64,000 nt of DNA from Tomocerus qinae (taxonomy: Eukaryota > Arthropoda > Collembola > Entomobryomorpha > Tomoceridae). The notes under the pieces were generated by a model that did no database searches, was not told the DNA's origin, and was given only the letters and a program-made list of their open reading frames with translations. Made by a program: the position numbers and the translations under genes. The stretch is taken from contig CM034546.1 of assembly GCA_020055645.1 (NCBI GenBank), forward strand, positions 11,098,001 to 11,162,000. The letters run 5' to 3'. The number at the start of each line of letters is the position of its first letter. Within the stretch, counting starts at the first letter, position 1. Shown one piece after another: positions 1 through 12,200 of the stretch.

Positions 1-325
1 CGCATTATAGTACTGTTTTCATTTCAAACTTGTTCTTAAGGTGAGTCTTGTTGTATTAACATCATTTTATTTCTGGTAAAATCTAAGTAACATTGACATT
101 CATTGACATTACATTGACAGCTGTCAGCTCAAGGCCGTATTCAGCTGTTCGTGTTTGTTTGTATCTAGCCCTAACTAGTTTACTTATCGTAATGTATGCA
201 TAATCATGTTAACTGTTAACTGATGATGACTGAGTAGTGCATAAGTAATTAGTTAATTATAATTAGCAATGATTGATTAATATGAATCTTTAGTTTCATC
301 ATTCAAGACTTCTGAATTTTTGAAT
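1..325. other. 5' flank of the first F-box gene
   Basis: No coding sequence is supported here. At about 91-121 a short direct repeat of the word CATTGACATT occurs. A possible splice-donor-like AAG/GTGAGT lies near 39-46 and could end a 5' untranslated exon, but nothing confirms it. Confidence 0.3.
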
Positions 326-3266
326 ATGGACGTTGAAAATGTGGATGCCACAAATCCACATCCAGCTTTGCAAAATGAATACGTAAGTGATAAAAATTCT
401 GTCTCCGTCGAATTTTTTTAGGGTGAACGTTAAAAAACGAAAGTTTTTTAAGTTAGAAAATATTTAGTTAGTACAAAATTTTGGGTAAGATTGGCGATGT
501 CTGTCGGGCGGGGTTCGCAGCCAATTTTAATAAAATCGGATTTAGAGGTTCTAAATTTCAGTTGTGGTAACGTTTTTTGAAGAAAATGAGGCAAAAATGG
601 CAAAAAATCACCCCAATTTTTTGCCATTTTGAGAAAAAAGAGAATAATAGCTTTGGCCTGTAAACTGTAAAACCCCATCCCGAAATCCACGAAAAAAGAA
701 TTTTTTGGTTAAAATAGAATAAAATTACAATTTATAAATAATTTTTGTCAAAAACGCCAAAACTTTTCGCGCTACGCGCTAATATGTAACTAAAATGTCT
801 AAAAATGAAATATTGATACCCTTGTCTTGACGTTAATATCAAATCCTCGATGATTTTCAAAAACCATGAGTAGAAGGTAGAAGAAAAGTTGATTGATTTT
901 GCTTTTAAATTATACTTAAAGCTAAATTTGGTTCTCATAAGTATCCCATTATTTCATGTGCGAAAAAAATTAAAAATTTTGCCAATTGTAAAATACGTTT
1001 TACAGTCTCCAAAAATGGGAAAGAAATGAAATATCGTCAAAAACCTACTTCACTTTTTAGATGACAATATGAAAAACATTTTTGCCTCCTTTATATTTTT
1101 CAATTACATTATTAGCTAAAAAAACTTTTTTGCGACTTGCAAACTTTCATAATTTACTTGTAAATGACAAAATTTTTAAATTTTTCCGCACATAAAATAA
1201 TGGAATCCTTTAAGATAATTAATGTTTTCAATAATGTACCCCAACGCATACCTTCATGTGGTAAATTTAGTACACGAAGGTATGCTTTGGGGTACATTAT
1301 TGAAAACATTAATTACGAACAAAGAAACAAAATTAAATGAAGGAATTCAATTCTACTGCATATGATGTGCATGTCAATGTGTCTTTAATGTACATTACGT
1401 ATTATTGACATCGACTTCTCATCACAGCCGCAGTTCAGGGGGCCTTGTCACCCCCCTGAAATCGAAGAAATAAATAGAATTTTGCCTTAAATTTATCTTG
1501 ACACCCACGACATTATTTTCTGGCTGTGACCCATCTTCTCACTTTCCATTTGTCCATTATCGGAATCACCTTTGTAATTATAGAGTTCCCCTTTGCCATT
1601 TGTCGAATGTGTTTTAAACGAGTTCAGCTACAACCGAATTTTCAATGTACATTTTAGCCAGATCTAATTTGCTTTTAGTATGTACTTTTCTAAACGACGT
1701 TAATATGCAAATTAATTTGACTTTATTTTTAAATTTAAGATATTGGAATACCTTTTCGGGTTCTTAAGTTCGGGTGATGTGAAAAATTGTCGGCAAATAA
1801 ATCACCTCTGGAAAAACGTTGGGTCCAGGTTCCTGAGGAGAAATGGGAACGTTGTTTTCAAATTCCCACGTGGCATACGAGAAATGAAAGAGGCAAGAGA
1901 GAAAGTGATGGAAGTGGCCAACTATTGCCAAACAAATACAGTTCATTATGGAAATACGCCCTTCTCTGCGTTTAAATTCATTGGCGATATACCAATTTAC
2001 CTTCTACAAAGTTTTGTAAAGAAAGCAGAGACTCATGTGAGAAAGTTGGTTATCAGAGCGGGCAAAAATACCAAGGCTGGGAAAAAAGGACTTGATCTGG
2101 CCACAATAATCGGTCCTGATTTGCAAACGTTGTCCATGCTATGTGCTGGTAAAACTCCACCATCTGTATTCACATTATCTCTTGATCGATCCTTTCTTCT
2201 TCAAGAACTTACTTTGAACAATTGTGAAATCAAGTTGGGAGTAGGATACGAACACCGGCTTGCTTTAAAGAAATTACATCTGGGAAAAAATAATGTTTAC
2301 TCTCGGAGTGGAAAACGTCTTGAAAAAGTTGTTTTGAATGAATTTGTCGACTTTCGCGCAGTTAAAATTTTATTTATCCAAGGAGATGAAAAAAATCTTG
2401 TCCTGGATTTCGCTGAAGGTGGAAATGAAAATCTTATAAGGACTGTAGTCACCCTGAAGGACATTGAGATCATTAATTGGAACAGATGCAACTGGAAAAC
2501 CAATGTATTGTCTCTTGAAGATATCCCATTTTTGGAGAGTAATTTCCTGTACTCCAGAGTCTTTGTTTTCAGCGGGTCAGTTGTAGACTTGTCTATGATT
2601 TACAATCCGGCAATTGTCAAGAAGCTGGTGGTAAAAGACGATTGCGAAATAATGCAGACTTCCTTCCGCTTACCGAACATGTGTTACCTGATGCTAATAA
2701 GTTCTGCTTGCATTTCACATCTGGCAATGTTTTCTCAGCACAAGAAGATAAAAACTCTACACTTGGCTCATTACTGGTCAAAGAGTCCCTTGAATAACCC
2801 TTACGAATGCGTTTCGTGCAAAGATTTGCCCAAAAATATATCAAATCTATATCTGGACAGAGTCTGGCTCGTTGGGAATGGGACAGAAACCTATTCACTC
2901 GGAGTGTTGAAATTCATGGGAAATCCTTACCATAAACCACTACGCGTTTTGGAGGAGACGTTAGTCACCTTGAAGCCAAGACGACTTATTTATTATAATC
3001 CAATTTTCAAGAACAGGCAACTAAGGAAATTGACACACTTTATTCAAGAACACATCTTGGTACTCAAGGAGATCAACACCTTTTCCGTTGGCAATATTTT
3101 ATGGGATTCTGAAATGCGCTTCAGAAACTCCGAGTTTTCTAAATTGGTAAACAAAAAGGCCCCTTGGTATGATTTCAAGCGACAGCACAATTATGTTGGC
3201 CATGGTAGGTGTCGGGGAATTGAAATGTTCAAACTCCCTCCCCAAAGCGGTCTTTGGGGAGGATAA
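326..3266 (+). CDS. F-box/leucine-rich-repeat protein, two exons (326..382, 1740..3266)
   Basis: Likely substrate-recognition subunit of an SCF ubiquitin ligase: an N-terminal F-box that would bind Skp1, then an LRR-like region. Exon 1 is ATG at 326 to 382, followed by donor GTAAGT at 383. The acceptor AG is at 1738-1739 and exon 2 runs from 1740 to TAA at 3264-3266, joined in phase 0 to give 527 aa. The junction brings NPHPALQNEY next to ILEYLFGFLS, which rebuilds the usual F-box start; the F-box continues through DVKNCRQINHLW (about residues 10-55). The open frame alone has no ATG at its start, only TTG at 1743, which is why the upstream exon is needed. LRR-like segments fill about residues 150-450, including NWNRCNWKTN, which matches NWNKCN in the F-box gene at 29247-31203. 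The substrate is unknown. Splicing is inferred by eye. Confidence 0.8.
939..1209. repeat. Imperfect foldback element in intron
   Basis: Arms of about 47 bp at 939-985 and 1160-1209 are imperfect reverse complements; both contain CATTATTT(C/T)ATGTGCG followed by an A-rich tract. The interior has no open frame. It is probably a decayed non-autonomous DNA transposon. No target-site duplication was recognised. Confidence 0.55.
1217..1314. repeat. Near-perfect 39-bp-arm hairpin
   Basis: Positions 1217-1255 and 1276-1314 are reverse complements with one mismatch over 39 bp, separated by a 20-nt loop. Transcribed, it would form a long stem within the F-box intron. It could be a tiny foldback element, a template-switch product or a small-RNA precursor; the sequence does not decide. 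Confidence 0.75.
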
Positions 3267-6075
3267 AGCTATTCAACACAAATGACGGGATTTAATATGT
3301 TAATACCTATCATTCGGATCTTAAGATCTTAACAAATCGAATTTACCCTAGAATTTCATTGAATCCTTCCCGACTCACAAATATTCTTGCATTCCTGATA
3401 TTAATTTAGTTGTTTGTCTGTATTTCTAGATTCAGAAACACGTTGAAAGTTGAAATGGTATCTTAAATCCTATTATTTCATATCTCCAGTTAACGGATTT
3501 AAGATTTCTACCTATTCAATCGTAAATTTTTTCAGCAGAGGCTATATTTAAGCGGTCGTTGATTTCCCTGTGAGTAATCATAATTGACAATGATAAGACA
3601 TTATTCCTGGGCAGCTGTTTACAATTTTAATGTGTTTGGATAATCAAATCATCCATCAAGAATTCATGCTCTGATAATCAGTTATGATGCGACGTAATTA
3701 TGTTCTGATAGCCATAATATATTTTTACAAGGACGCATTTTGCCATTTTTGTTGTGATTTAATGACTGGTATACACCAAATATAGTAACTATATAGTCTT
3801 TATTAATATTTATTATTGTCTTGCGGCTATCGATTTCGTTTTATTTGATACACGGCGCATACCAATTGCTTTAGTTTTTTATTATCGGTTTGTCTTTTTT
3901 TAGAAGGTAGATGAAATTGAAACTGTAGTTAGGTGTGATGTGGTACATGAATATAAATGTTGTGCGTTGTGCTATAAATATGTAAATGTACACTTGAATG
4001 TATTTTTAGTTTGTCTACTATTCCTGTATCAGTGACTGAGAGAGTCAGACAAAACAATTAACAGTATTAATAGTCCTGATACCTTGTCCCCATTTTAAGG
4101 CATTCCCTAAATGGGGAATTTTTATGTTGATTTCGAATAGTATTGTCTTGTATACGTGTTTATAGTAAAAGTGTCTTCAGCATTCTTGGCCGACAGAAAC
4201 TATCTGCCCGGATGAAATTCGATCGTGGCTATGAGATTTACTGTCTTCGTCCGTTGAATCGATTGTATGTTACAACTACTATAGGCGTTTGATTCTACTA
4301 CAATTTAAGATGAGTGTTCTAGTAGCAGAAAAATAAGTTGTAATTGTAACTGTGACAATATTGTACTCGTTCGTGAAAAATACAAATAAAATACTCTTAT
4401 TGAGTTTTGATGTTGATGGAGAAAGTTGTTGGTTGTAATTTGCCTCCAATGATAATTGAAGGGCCGTATGTAAGAACCTGGTATATATCCATACCAAAAT
4501 TTTGAAACTAAAATGGTAGTATTGGTGACCAATATGTTTTATGTAGTAAATATATTAAAATTTTTATTGTTATTTGAGGTCAGTTTGAGATACCTGGTTC
4601 TTATACACTGCCCTTCAATTATGGTTTGTTATTTTGAATCCCAATCGTCTCTCGCTCTCTGACCACTACTACAATTCATCTAGTAAAACAAAAAATGAGG
4701 TTTTAATTAATTAATTGAATTTATCATTAGTCCAGTTTTAGTGATATAAACTTTTCATCTTGGTTTTATGACTTTCAAAATTAAAATCATGAAATACAAG
4801 AATTTAGTTTCTATCAATACTAAACACGTAATGTGCTAGGTGATTATTTTATACAGAGGGTTTACCTGTTATTTACGTCAATACGCCATGCAGGAAACAT
4901 TTGCAAACATTATAATGCTGAATATCTTTGCTCTGGGTTATCTCTTATAAAACAGCGGCTTCTTTTTTCGTAGCTGAAATATTAGAAAAAATTTTCATAT
5001 AATTGTAAACACCGAAAATGGAACAACTAATGTTTTTGTAGTTTCGGATTAAAAATTAGTCTGGTATTAATCGTATGATAGAAATGGGACTTTAATGTTA
5101 TTCTTTCTCCGCCATTCCAGTTGAAAATCGCTTCAGAATTTCTGTAATAGAGTAATATTGTACATAAATATAAACATGTTTACACAATGTTACTGTATAT
5201 ATGGAGTGTACTATATCATATTCTTAAAATTATTTTGTGTATATATGGTTCATCGTTTATCAGTTCAGTATTCCATCAAATAGTATAGTTATCACAGTAT
5301 TCAAAAGAAAAAATTGCCTTAAAATGCAGGCATTGATACTCATATTACACACATGCCTGCCCATGACAATCTTTGTCAGGAATACAAGAAAAATCTCTTT
5401 TTTCGGATGACTTGGTGTGTGACAAGAACACGACGGGAGAGTGAAGAAAGAGCCGAGAGGGAATGCGAGGAAGAGCGTAGTGATTAGGGAGCAGCTTTGG
5501 CGATGAAAATCTCTTTGAGAGTAATCAAGTTGAGTTGAAGGATATTCCGAATTCAGTGCACGAAGGAGATCGTACATGACAAAGGCGGAGAGATGGCCAG
5601 CGGCTTACGAACAAATTGACAATCTTTGTGCAATCAAATCACAATCATCGAATGGCCTTCACAGTCTTTCTCTTCTCACTCTCCAAACGAATTTACCTGA
5701 AAGACACGCTCACAAAGAAATTCCTTTTAGCCCCTAAACCCAAGAGATTATTTTTCCTCGTGTATACCAATCCTTATACTTCTCTCCATCTTCTTCAATA
5801 TACAGACGTTTGGGAAACCTATTCAAAACGAAATTACTCTCGATCCATAAAACCTTTGACATTTTTCCGTGTTTTTGACCACACAAAAAAAGCAAAAATA
5901 ATTGCAGATTTCTCCTAAGTATATACAATTTAAATTTGCAATAATATAAACATGTTTTACAAAATATCAAAAAAAAATTGACATTCAAATTTTGTTGTCA
6001 TTTCCGGCTTTGACAGCATATTTACTCCGCTAAGTAAAATCTCACTTCGCCCCGAAAATTGGCAAATTTCAGTAT
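3267..6075. other. Intergenic region, no gene recognised
   Basis: AT-rich sequence downstream of the F-box gene. Small open frames (for example 5616-5918 and 5734-5988) overlap on opposite strands and resemble no known protein. Only a small foldback at 4452-4622 stands out. Confidence 0.5.
4452..4622. repeat. Small foldback element with ~30-bp terminal arms
   Basis: The left end starts ATAATTGAAGGGC and the right end finishes GCCCTTCAATTAT; beyond that the arms continue as (T/A)AAGAACC(T/A)GGTAT with a few mismatches. It is 171 bp long with no coding content and is probably a non-autonomous DNA transposon remnant. Confidence 0.6.
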
Positions 6076-6083
6076 ATTAGATG

Positions 6084-6365
6084 CATAGATTTGGATAGAT
6101 TGGACATCTCCATTCATTTAATGTATTGCATTTTTATGACCTGCGAAGGGCAGACTTAAGAGTGAATTGGGTAAAAGGCGGGGCAATTTAAAAGCTCAAT
6201 TGATTTGTTTGACAACATTGAGAATATTGAGATTGTCATATTGTATTAGGCAAGCGGCATTTTTTGTATTTGCCTCAGTTTACCCAAATTCCAAATGTAA
6301 ACAAAAGTTCAATCATGTGACCGTATGTCGCATCTTGATCTACAGTACTAGTTATATAATCTAAG
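6084..6365 (+). mobile_element. hAT-like non-autonomous element (MITE), copy A
   Basis: A 282-bp element flanked by an 8-bp direct repeat ATTAGATG (6076-6083 and 6366-6373). The ends CATAGATTTGG and the reverse complement CTTAGATTATA form a short imperfect terminal inverted repeat. A nearly identical copy of the same length is at 48241-48522 with a different 8-bp duplication, which fixes the boundaries. An 8-bp duplication is typical of the hAT superfamily. The small open frame at 6167-6364 lies wholly inside the element and is not a gene. Confidence 0.85.
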
Positions 6366-6373
6366 ATTAGATG

Positions 6374-9212
6374 GTCATATAAATAGAATATTCTTTATTC
6401 TTTGAATAATAAGCAGGAGCTATCTTTTTTTCGAAAATTCCAAAATAGAACCGTCCAAAATACCAAATGATATAGTTTCTGTATATCTTGCATTATATAG
6501 TTTCAATTTATGTGGCCAGTTTTTATTCGTGTTGGATTTTAGGGACACGAATGGAGTTTTCGGTGTATTTGGTTGATAAAAGAGAAATGTTATATAACAC
6601 GGAGAAAGTAGTATCTTGTTATAAGTGTATCTCTATCGTATAATTCTTCAGTGATGGTGATTGTTACAATAATATTCCTCCATGCACAATGTACCTATAT
6701 TTATACGACGAGTAGTATTATATATATAAGTACGTGTTATATTGGATGAAGTTGAGTTAGTGTGTCGGGATGAAAGGGAAAGAATAAAGTGAAAAGAAAA
6801 GTTGGAGAGAGAGAGTAGAAAAGAGTGAATAGTCTCGGGACTTTGGGTTGCTCATTCAGATTAACTTTCTTGTGGGAGAAAGTGCGGAGTAAAGAGAGAC
6901 TTTCACTTTGTCCGTATCTCTTTGGAAAACTAATGAGGCAGAAGGGAATTATCTAGAGAGAGAGAGAAGGAAATGGTAGACAAAGAGAACAAAGGCGAAT
7001 CAAAATGCAAATTTATGGGGAATTGGGAATTCAGGAGAGAAGATCTCATTAAAATCCTTAATGACTCTCTCCATTGCTCCATTTACTGAGTTTAGCTGAG
7101 CAGAAGAGCAGATAGCACATTTCCCATTCGAGACATGTCTTTTTGTCTTAAGAGACAAGGCGTGTCTAACCAAGCCACGCCCATTTATGTTATTTAACGT
7201 AATTTTTGTATTGATCGTAATATAAAAAATTGTTGGACATATAAAAGGAGTGGGTATAAAATAAATATGGTCAGTGGAGAAAGAATAAAATTTGTCGAGT
7301 GTGGGGAAGAGATAATGTTTGGGTTTTGTGGAGAGTGACGATTAGGAGAGAGGAGGACGTGAACATTCCAAGACGAATGAAACTAATCGAATCGGATTTG
7401 AACTGGAGTAGACTACACTTTCAGAATGGAGAATACTGGAGAAGAGAGAGAAGAGGGATAAGAGGATTTCGCTTTGCATAGAGAAGCCACACTCAAAAAA
7501 GTCAGAGCTTCGCGGAACAATAAATTAAATGACTTTCCCACAACCTATACTCATATAACTCCCTGTATGATATATAAGTATGAGAGATGTCTGTGTGAAG
7601 ATGTGCCAGTCGCATTCACTCTGCTCTGCTAGTTTTATTGGCGGCCGTAGCTGAACTGATTTGCATTGGGTGCACATCCCTTCTATCATATACTATATAT
7701 AATATATCTATTCAAGTTTGTGGAGATGTTGGCCAAGAATGGGGAGATTTGCATAAATATCTCGATCCATCAAAGTTATGAAATGCACCCCGAGTCACAG
7801 TCTCAACTCCAGCCTTAGAATAATCAATGGCTCAATATTTCCCACCATCCCCCCTCCCCCTCACCTCCTCTCGCTTTCGACGAGAGAGTTATTATTACTT
7901 TATTGTTGAATCAATTTCCAAGTTGTGCGAGTCGGAAATTTCGGAATAGAAAATAACTCTTTTGCCTTTCGAAGAAAACGATGCCAAGAAAAGGGAGAGA
8001 GGAATAAAAACTGGCAATAATAATAAAAGTAGAAATCGTAAAGTTTAATGATTTACATTTCCTTTACTGCCTCTCTCCTTTACGATCTCTATAATTGTCT
8101 CGTCATTTGTCACCGAATACATTCTTCTATATTATAAATGCCAACATCCAAAATGCTATTTTCAAGGATCATCCATCAATCATTCGACTAATGCATTTCT
8201 AATCTATTTACAAACACCATTCTCAATTCCCATCTCGTCAGTCTTTGTTAATTGGGATTCTATTGATTGTTTTGTGACGACAACTCTAAGTGATAGATGG
8301 GAGAAACGAGATGATTGGACAGACATCCTCTGGGGACATTCCACGATTGATTGCCGCAGCTGCCTCCATCGCAGAAAAAAATCTTCGGGTCGGAGGTCAA
8401 CTCTCTTCAATTTCCTACTTTATTTATTTCTCTTTTCTGGGCCACTCGCATTCTCTATTCTCTTAACGAAACAAATAAAAAGGGTTTCCGATTTTTTTCC
8501 CGTTTTCATATTATTCCCCAAAAATAGAATTCCAACTCGCAAGACAATTTGTTGTACAGGAAAGAAATATGGATTGTTTTAGAGTGGATAAAATTGTTTG
8601 CTAAATAATTTATTTACTATTTTATATGGAAAATGGGTTACTATGGCGAAACCCTGGCGGAGATGCGGATGATGGAGAATGGAGATGTAGTAATAACGGA
8701 GAACGGGTGAAATGTGTTTGTGTAGTGAGGAAGGAAGAGAGGAGAGAGTGATATTTCGAGATTTGCTATCAGCCACAAAGTTTTTGTACCGTTCCACTTG
8801 CTAACTGTCGAAATAAATCTCACAATCCCCTTTCTCCATTTCTCTCATATTACATTCGTTGGGACTACCCACTATCTACTTAGTGTATACGTGGGACTAT
8901 TTCTATGGGATAAAGTGGACCTGTGGGGGAATTAAAACTAAAGTTGGTTGTAAATAATTGGAGTTTTAGTGTTATTGGCCACAGAGGCAAGAAGAGATAA
9001 ATAAAATCTCTTGAATTAATTCCAAACACCAAACCCCAAGATAAAGTAAACGGTTTAGATATGCAAAACATTTCCTGACCTCCATTATCTTATCATCCAT
9101 TGCCTCTTTGACTCTTCCTTCTGTATTATAACAGAATAATACAAGCATCTATACTCACTATCATTATGATGAGCAATAAATGTGAATACACAGAGAATTA
9201 TAGTAAAGACTT
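6374..9212. other. Intergenic, purine-rich stretches with GAGAG motifs
   Basis: No coding region is supported. From about 6760 to 7480 the plus strand is purine-rich with repeated GAGAG runs, and a pyrimidine-rich tract follows near 7840-7880. This could be regulatory DNA near the zinc-finger gene (GAGA-type sites) or simply low-complexity sequence. Small open frames at 7299, 8204 and 8274 look accidental. Confidence 0.4.
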
Positions 9213-9218
9213 TTTATT
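9213..9218 (-). terminator. Polyadenylation signal AATAAA of the zinc-finger gene
   Basis: On the minus strand AATAAA starts a few bases after the stop codon at 9223-9225. It supports the assignment of the last exon and implies a very short 3' untranslated region, or one of several alternative sites. Confidence 0.6.
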
Positions 9219-9222
9219 GCTA

Positions 9223-12200
9223 TCACATGGCTAAACTACGAAATTGCTCTTCACGCTCCTCTGCGCGGTCTTGGTGGGCCGTCATGTGACGCGTCAGGTG
9301 ATGCCTCTCCCTACAACAATTTTCATAATTGGTAATTAATTTAAATAACAAATACTAATTGTCTACATGTTACTTTGGGTCAATTGCTAAAGTTGCAGTG
9401 TCGCTTTAAATTCGTATCTTTCACGGCTCCTAATACCTTTCCAGAAATCACGATATTTTGAACTACAACTAATATTTTTTTTAACTGCATTTTTACATTT
9501 TTATAAGGATTAGATGTTAATAAAATTGTTAAACGCTATGAATTATGCAATAGTATTAAACTAAAGAAACAGTCGACAGCCTTAAGATTTATGTTGCTAC
9601 TATTACAAGAGCTTATCACTACACAAATTTGAAGGGGCGTGCTTGAAGGATTGACAATAATTTTCTGGTGCTTAAAAATACTTTAGATATTGAAGAAATA
9701 TCGGTATCCGGATAACTTGCATAAACCATTACGTATATACGAGGGTAGTGAGTAGTGACGTCTTGTATATAAAATATCCATAAAGGATATCCCGTATATG
9801 GATAGTGACAACTTGTAAACGCAAATGGATATCCCATATATGCTCTTTTAGCATGGATTATTGACATGTAGTAAAAGATTAATACAAACGCGAACGCATG
9901 ACTATCCAAATAAGGGGTAGTAATGTATTAATAATCATGATAATGATCATAACAATCCATGCTAAGTGCATATTATACGAAATATCTATTTGTGTATACA
10001 AGTTGTCATTATCCATATACGGGTCCTTTTGCATAATATACAAGACGTCACTACCCTCGTATACGAAATACACTCTTAAAAATGACAACAGTCATTCCTG
10101 TCGTTTTTAACATTATTCCCAGTTATTTATCCTGTTTTTTTGGACTTACATTTTTTCCCGTTAAAATGACATGATTCAAGACTGTCAATTTTCTAACTTT
10201 ACTTAATGTCAGCTTTTAACAGTAGATCACGTATCCATAACGTGAACTCATGTGAAAAAATAACGTGACAAAATGTCATTAAAGCAAAAAATTGTACCGT
10301 GACAGAGGTTTGAACCACATACGTACACTTGTGTATCCATCCATTTTAATTCCGTCTAATGCCACTCTGCTACCAATGCTCTATGCACTGAGGCTAGACT
10401 TTTGACGATATATATTCTGTTCGCAGCTTCCAAAATATCTACATTAATATTTCTTGTTATTTTAACAGTAAATTTTGTCAATATTTTGACATCGATAAAG
10501 TTGTCATTTTAAAATCGTTTAACATTATTTTAATGTCATTTTTACATTCATTAATGTTACAAATGACATTGTGAAGACCACGTTAGCACAATTTGACGTT
10601 TATTTTTAAGAGTGTAGTTTATGCAAGTTATCCGTGATCCGAAATATCAGTAAACTGTTTTTGGGAAATTATGTAGGTGTTAAAGCACCCTCCCTCCTAA
10701 ATACGTCATTGGACTTTTATCCTATTTAAATGCTTCATCTTCTGGCAATACATTTTAAGTGGTCTGTTTCGGCCAGCCTATTTAGGGGGATTCTAAGGTG
10801 CTTAAGGGTTATTAACAGCGGGATAACATATTATGTCATACACTTTGTGTGTATTCATTAGGGTTAGAGTTAGAGTCTTCAAAATTTAATGAAGTATTTT
10901 TATGTGTAACAAATTTCTTGTTCCATGTTAAAGCCCCCAAAACATTTGTGGATACGCCCTTGAGTTTAGTTAGGTAATAGTCATCCTTATGTTTTCGTAC
11001 AATACCACCATAAACTATTAGAAACCAAAATACGTCATTCCATAAACACTAGAGTTTGAGAATAATTTACATGGAAAGTTATACTTCCTATAAATTGATT
11101 TTCAACTTGGTTCTTCTCGTAATAATTCAGGTTTGTATTAAATGTAAACGAGGAAATTTTGTTAGAATTTACGGAATTCAGTATCAGGAATGGCGAAACT
11201 GGTACCTCATAATTTTTACAGAATTAAGGCCAATTGATTTAAGATTAACCTTGACAGAAGTTAGAAGAACTCAAATTAATAGTAGATTGTTCTAATGGAT
11301 TATTAATCCTTCAATGTTAAGGTCGCGTTAGCTTATCGAGTCAAATGATTTTAGACAATACAGTCAATACACTACACTAGTAGTAATACCTACAGATTTC
11401 TTACATAACCCCATCCAACTCCTAGAACTGCTGTTCGGCTTAACTTTGATGCAAAAATGATTTGTTATGCCTATGCATCTAAAATCTGAGTGATATATGT
11501 CTAGTAAAATATATTAATATATGAATGCGTCATCCTACATAAATAGTATTAAATAGAAATTGAGTTGTTAATAAAACTACCTATGTAATACTCTATTCAC
11601 AGAGATCATTAAAAAGTTTGACACCCTGGCCTGGAGTGATAATTCCAAAGTTTTGTTGCAAACTTCGTAGTTCTGAATGACATTTTCAAACTAACTTTAT
11701 CAAAATGCATTTCCAACTGTACAAAATAAGCATTTAATCTAATTTTCATTAAAGTAAGTTTTCAGGGGTGCAATTTAGTTTAATCGACTATGTATATTCT
11801 TAAATGGCAAATATTTTCAAACTGGGAAAACGTATAGCACGTCTATTCTACATACATGCAATATAAATATTATTTACTGAGATTGGTAAAAAGGTAATAA
11901 TAACCTGAAGTTTTCCTGACAGACGGGACATTTCAATTTGTCCTCCCGTTTCTTCTTGGCCGGGTCTCCGTCTCTTTTGTGATGAGATCTGCCATAAGAA
12001 CAACACAAATTCACTCAAGAGCCAGAAAATCGCAATTTGGATAAGAATGTAAATATAGACTGACCGCATGTGATAGACGAGGTCAGAGGTCATCCTGAAG
12101 CCAATGTTGCACTTGGCACAAACATTCTGGGCGGGGAGTGTCAAAGCAGTGAGGGATGGTGGCAGAAGAGTAGCAGCTGCAGCTACGGAGGAGGAATTCG

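Larger units (their letters stand above)
383..1739 (+). other. Intron 1 of the F-box gene
   Basis: A 1,357-bp AT-rich intron with GTAAGT donor and AG acceptor. It contains two adjacent inverted-repeat structures (939-1209 and 1217-1314). Small open frames inside it (448-690, 732-938) have low-complexity composition and no recognisable protein similarity, and are not called. Confidence 0.65.
9311..11904 (-). other. Large intron 2 of the zinc-finger gene
   Basis: This 2.6-kb intron separates the exon coding for the start of finger 2 from the exon finishing it. It carries a foldback element interrupted by a TA-flanked MITE. Open frames at 9619-10110 belong to the foldback arms; 11056-11295 has no recognisable product. 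Confidence 0.6.

Noticed and set aside
6167..6364. 65-codon plus-strand frame
   Set aside because: Lies completely inside the hAT-like MITE, whose second copy has no conserved function.
10679..10806. Possible piggyBac-like MITE with TTAA ends
   Set aside because: The ends (AGCACC and GGTGCT near TTAA) pair only weakly and one side has an extra base; not enough to call.
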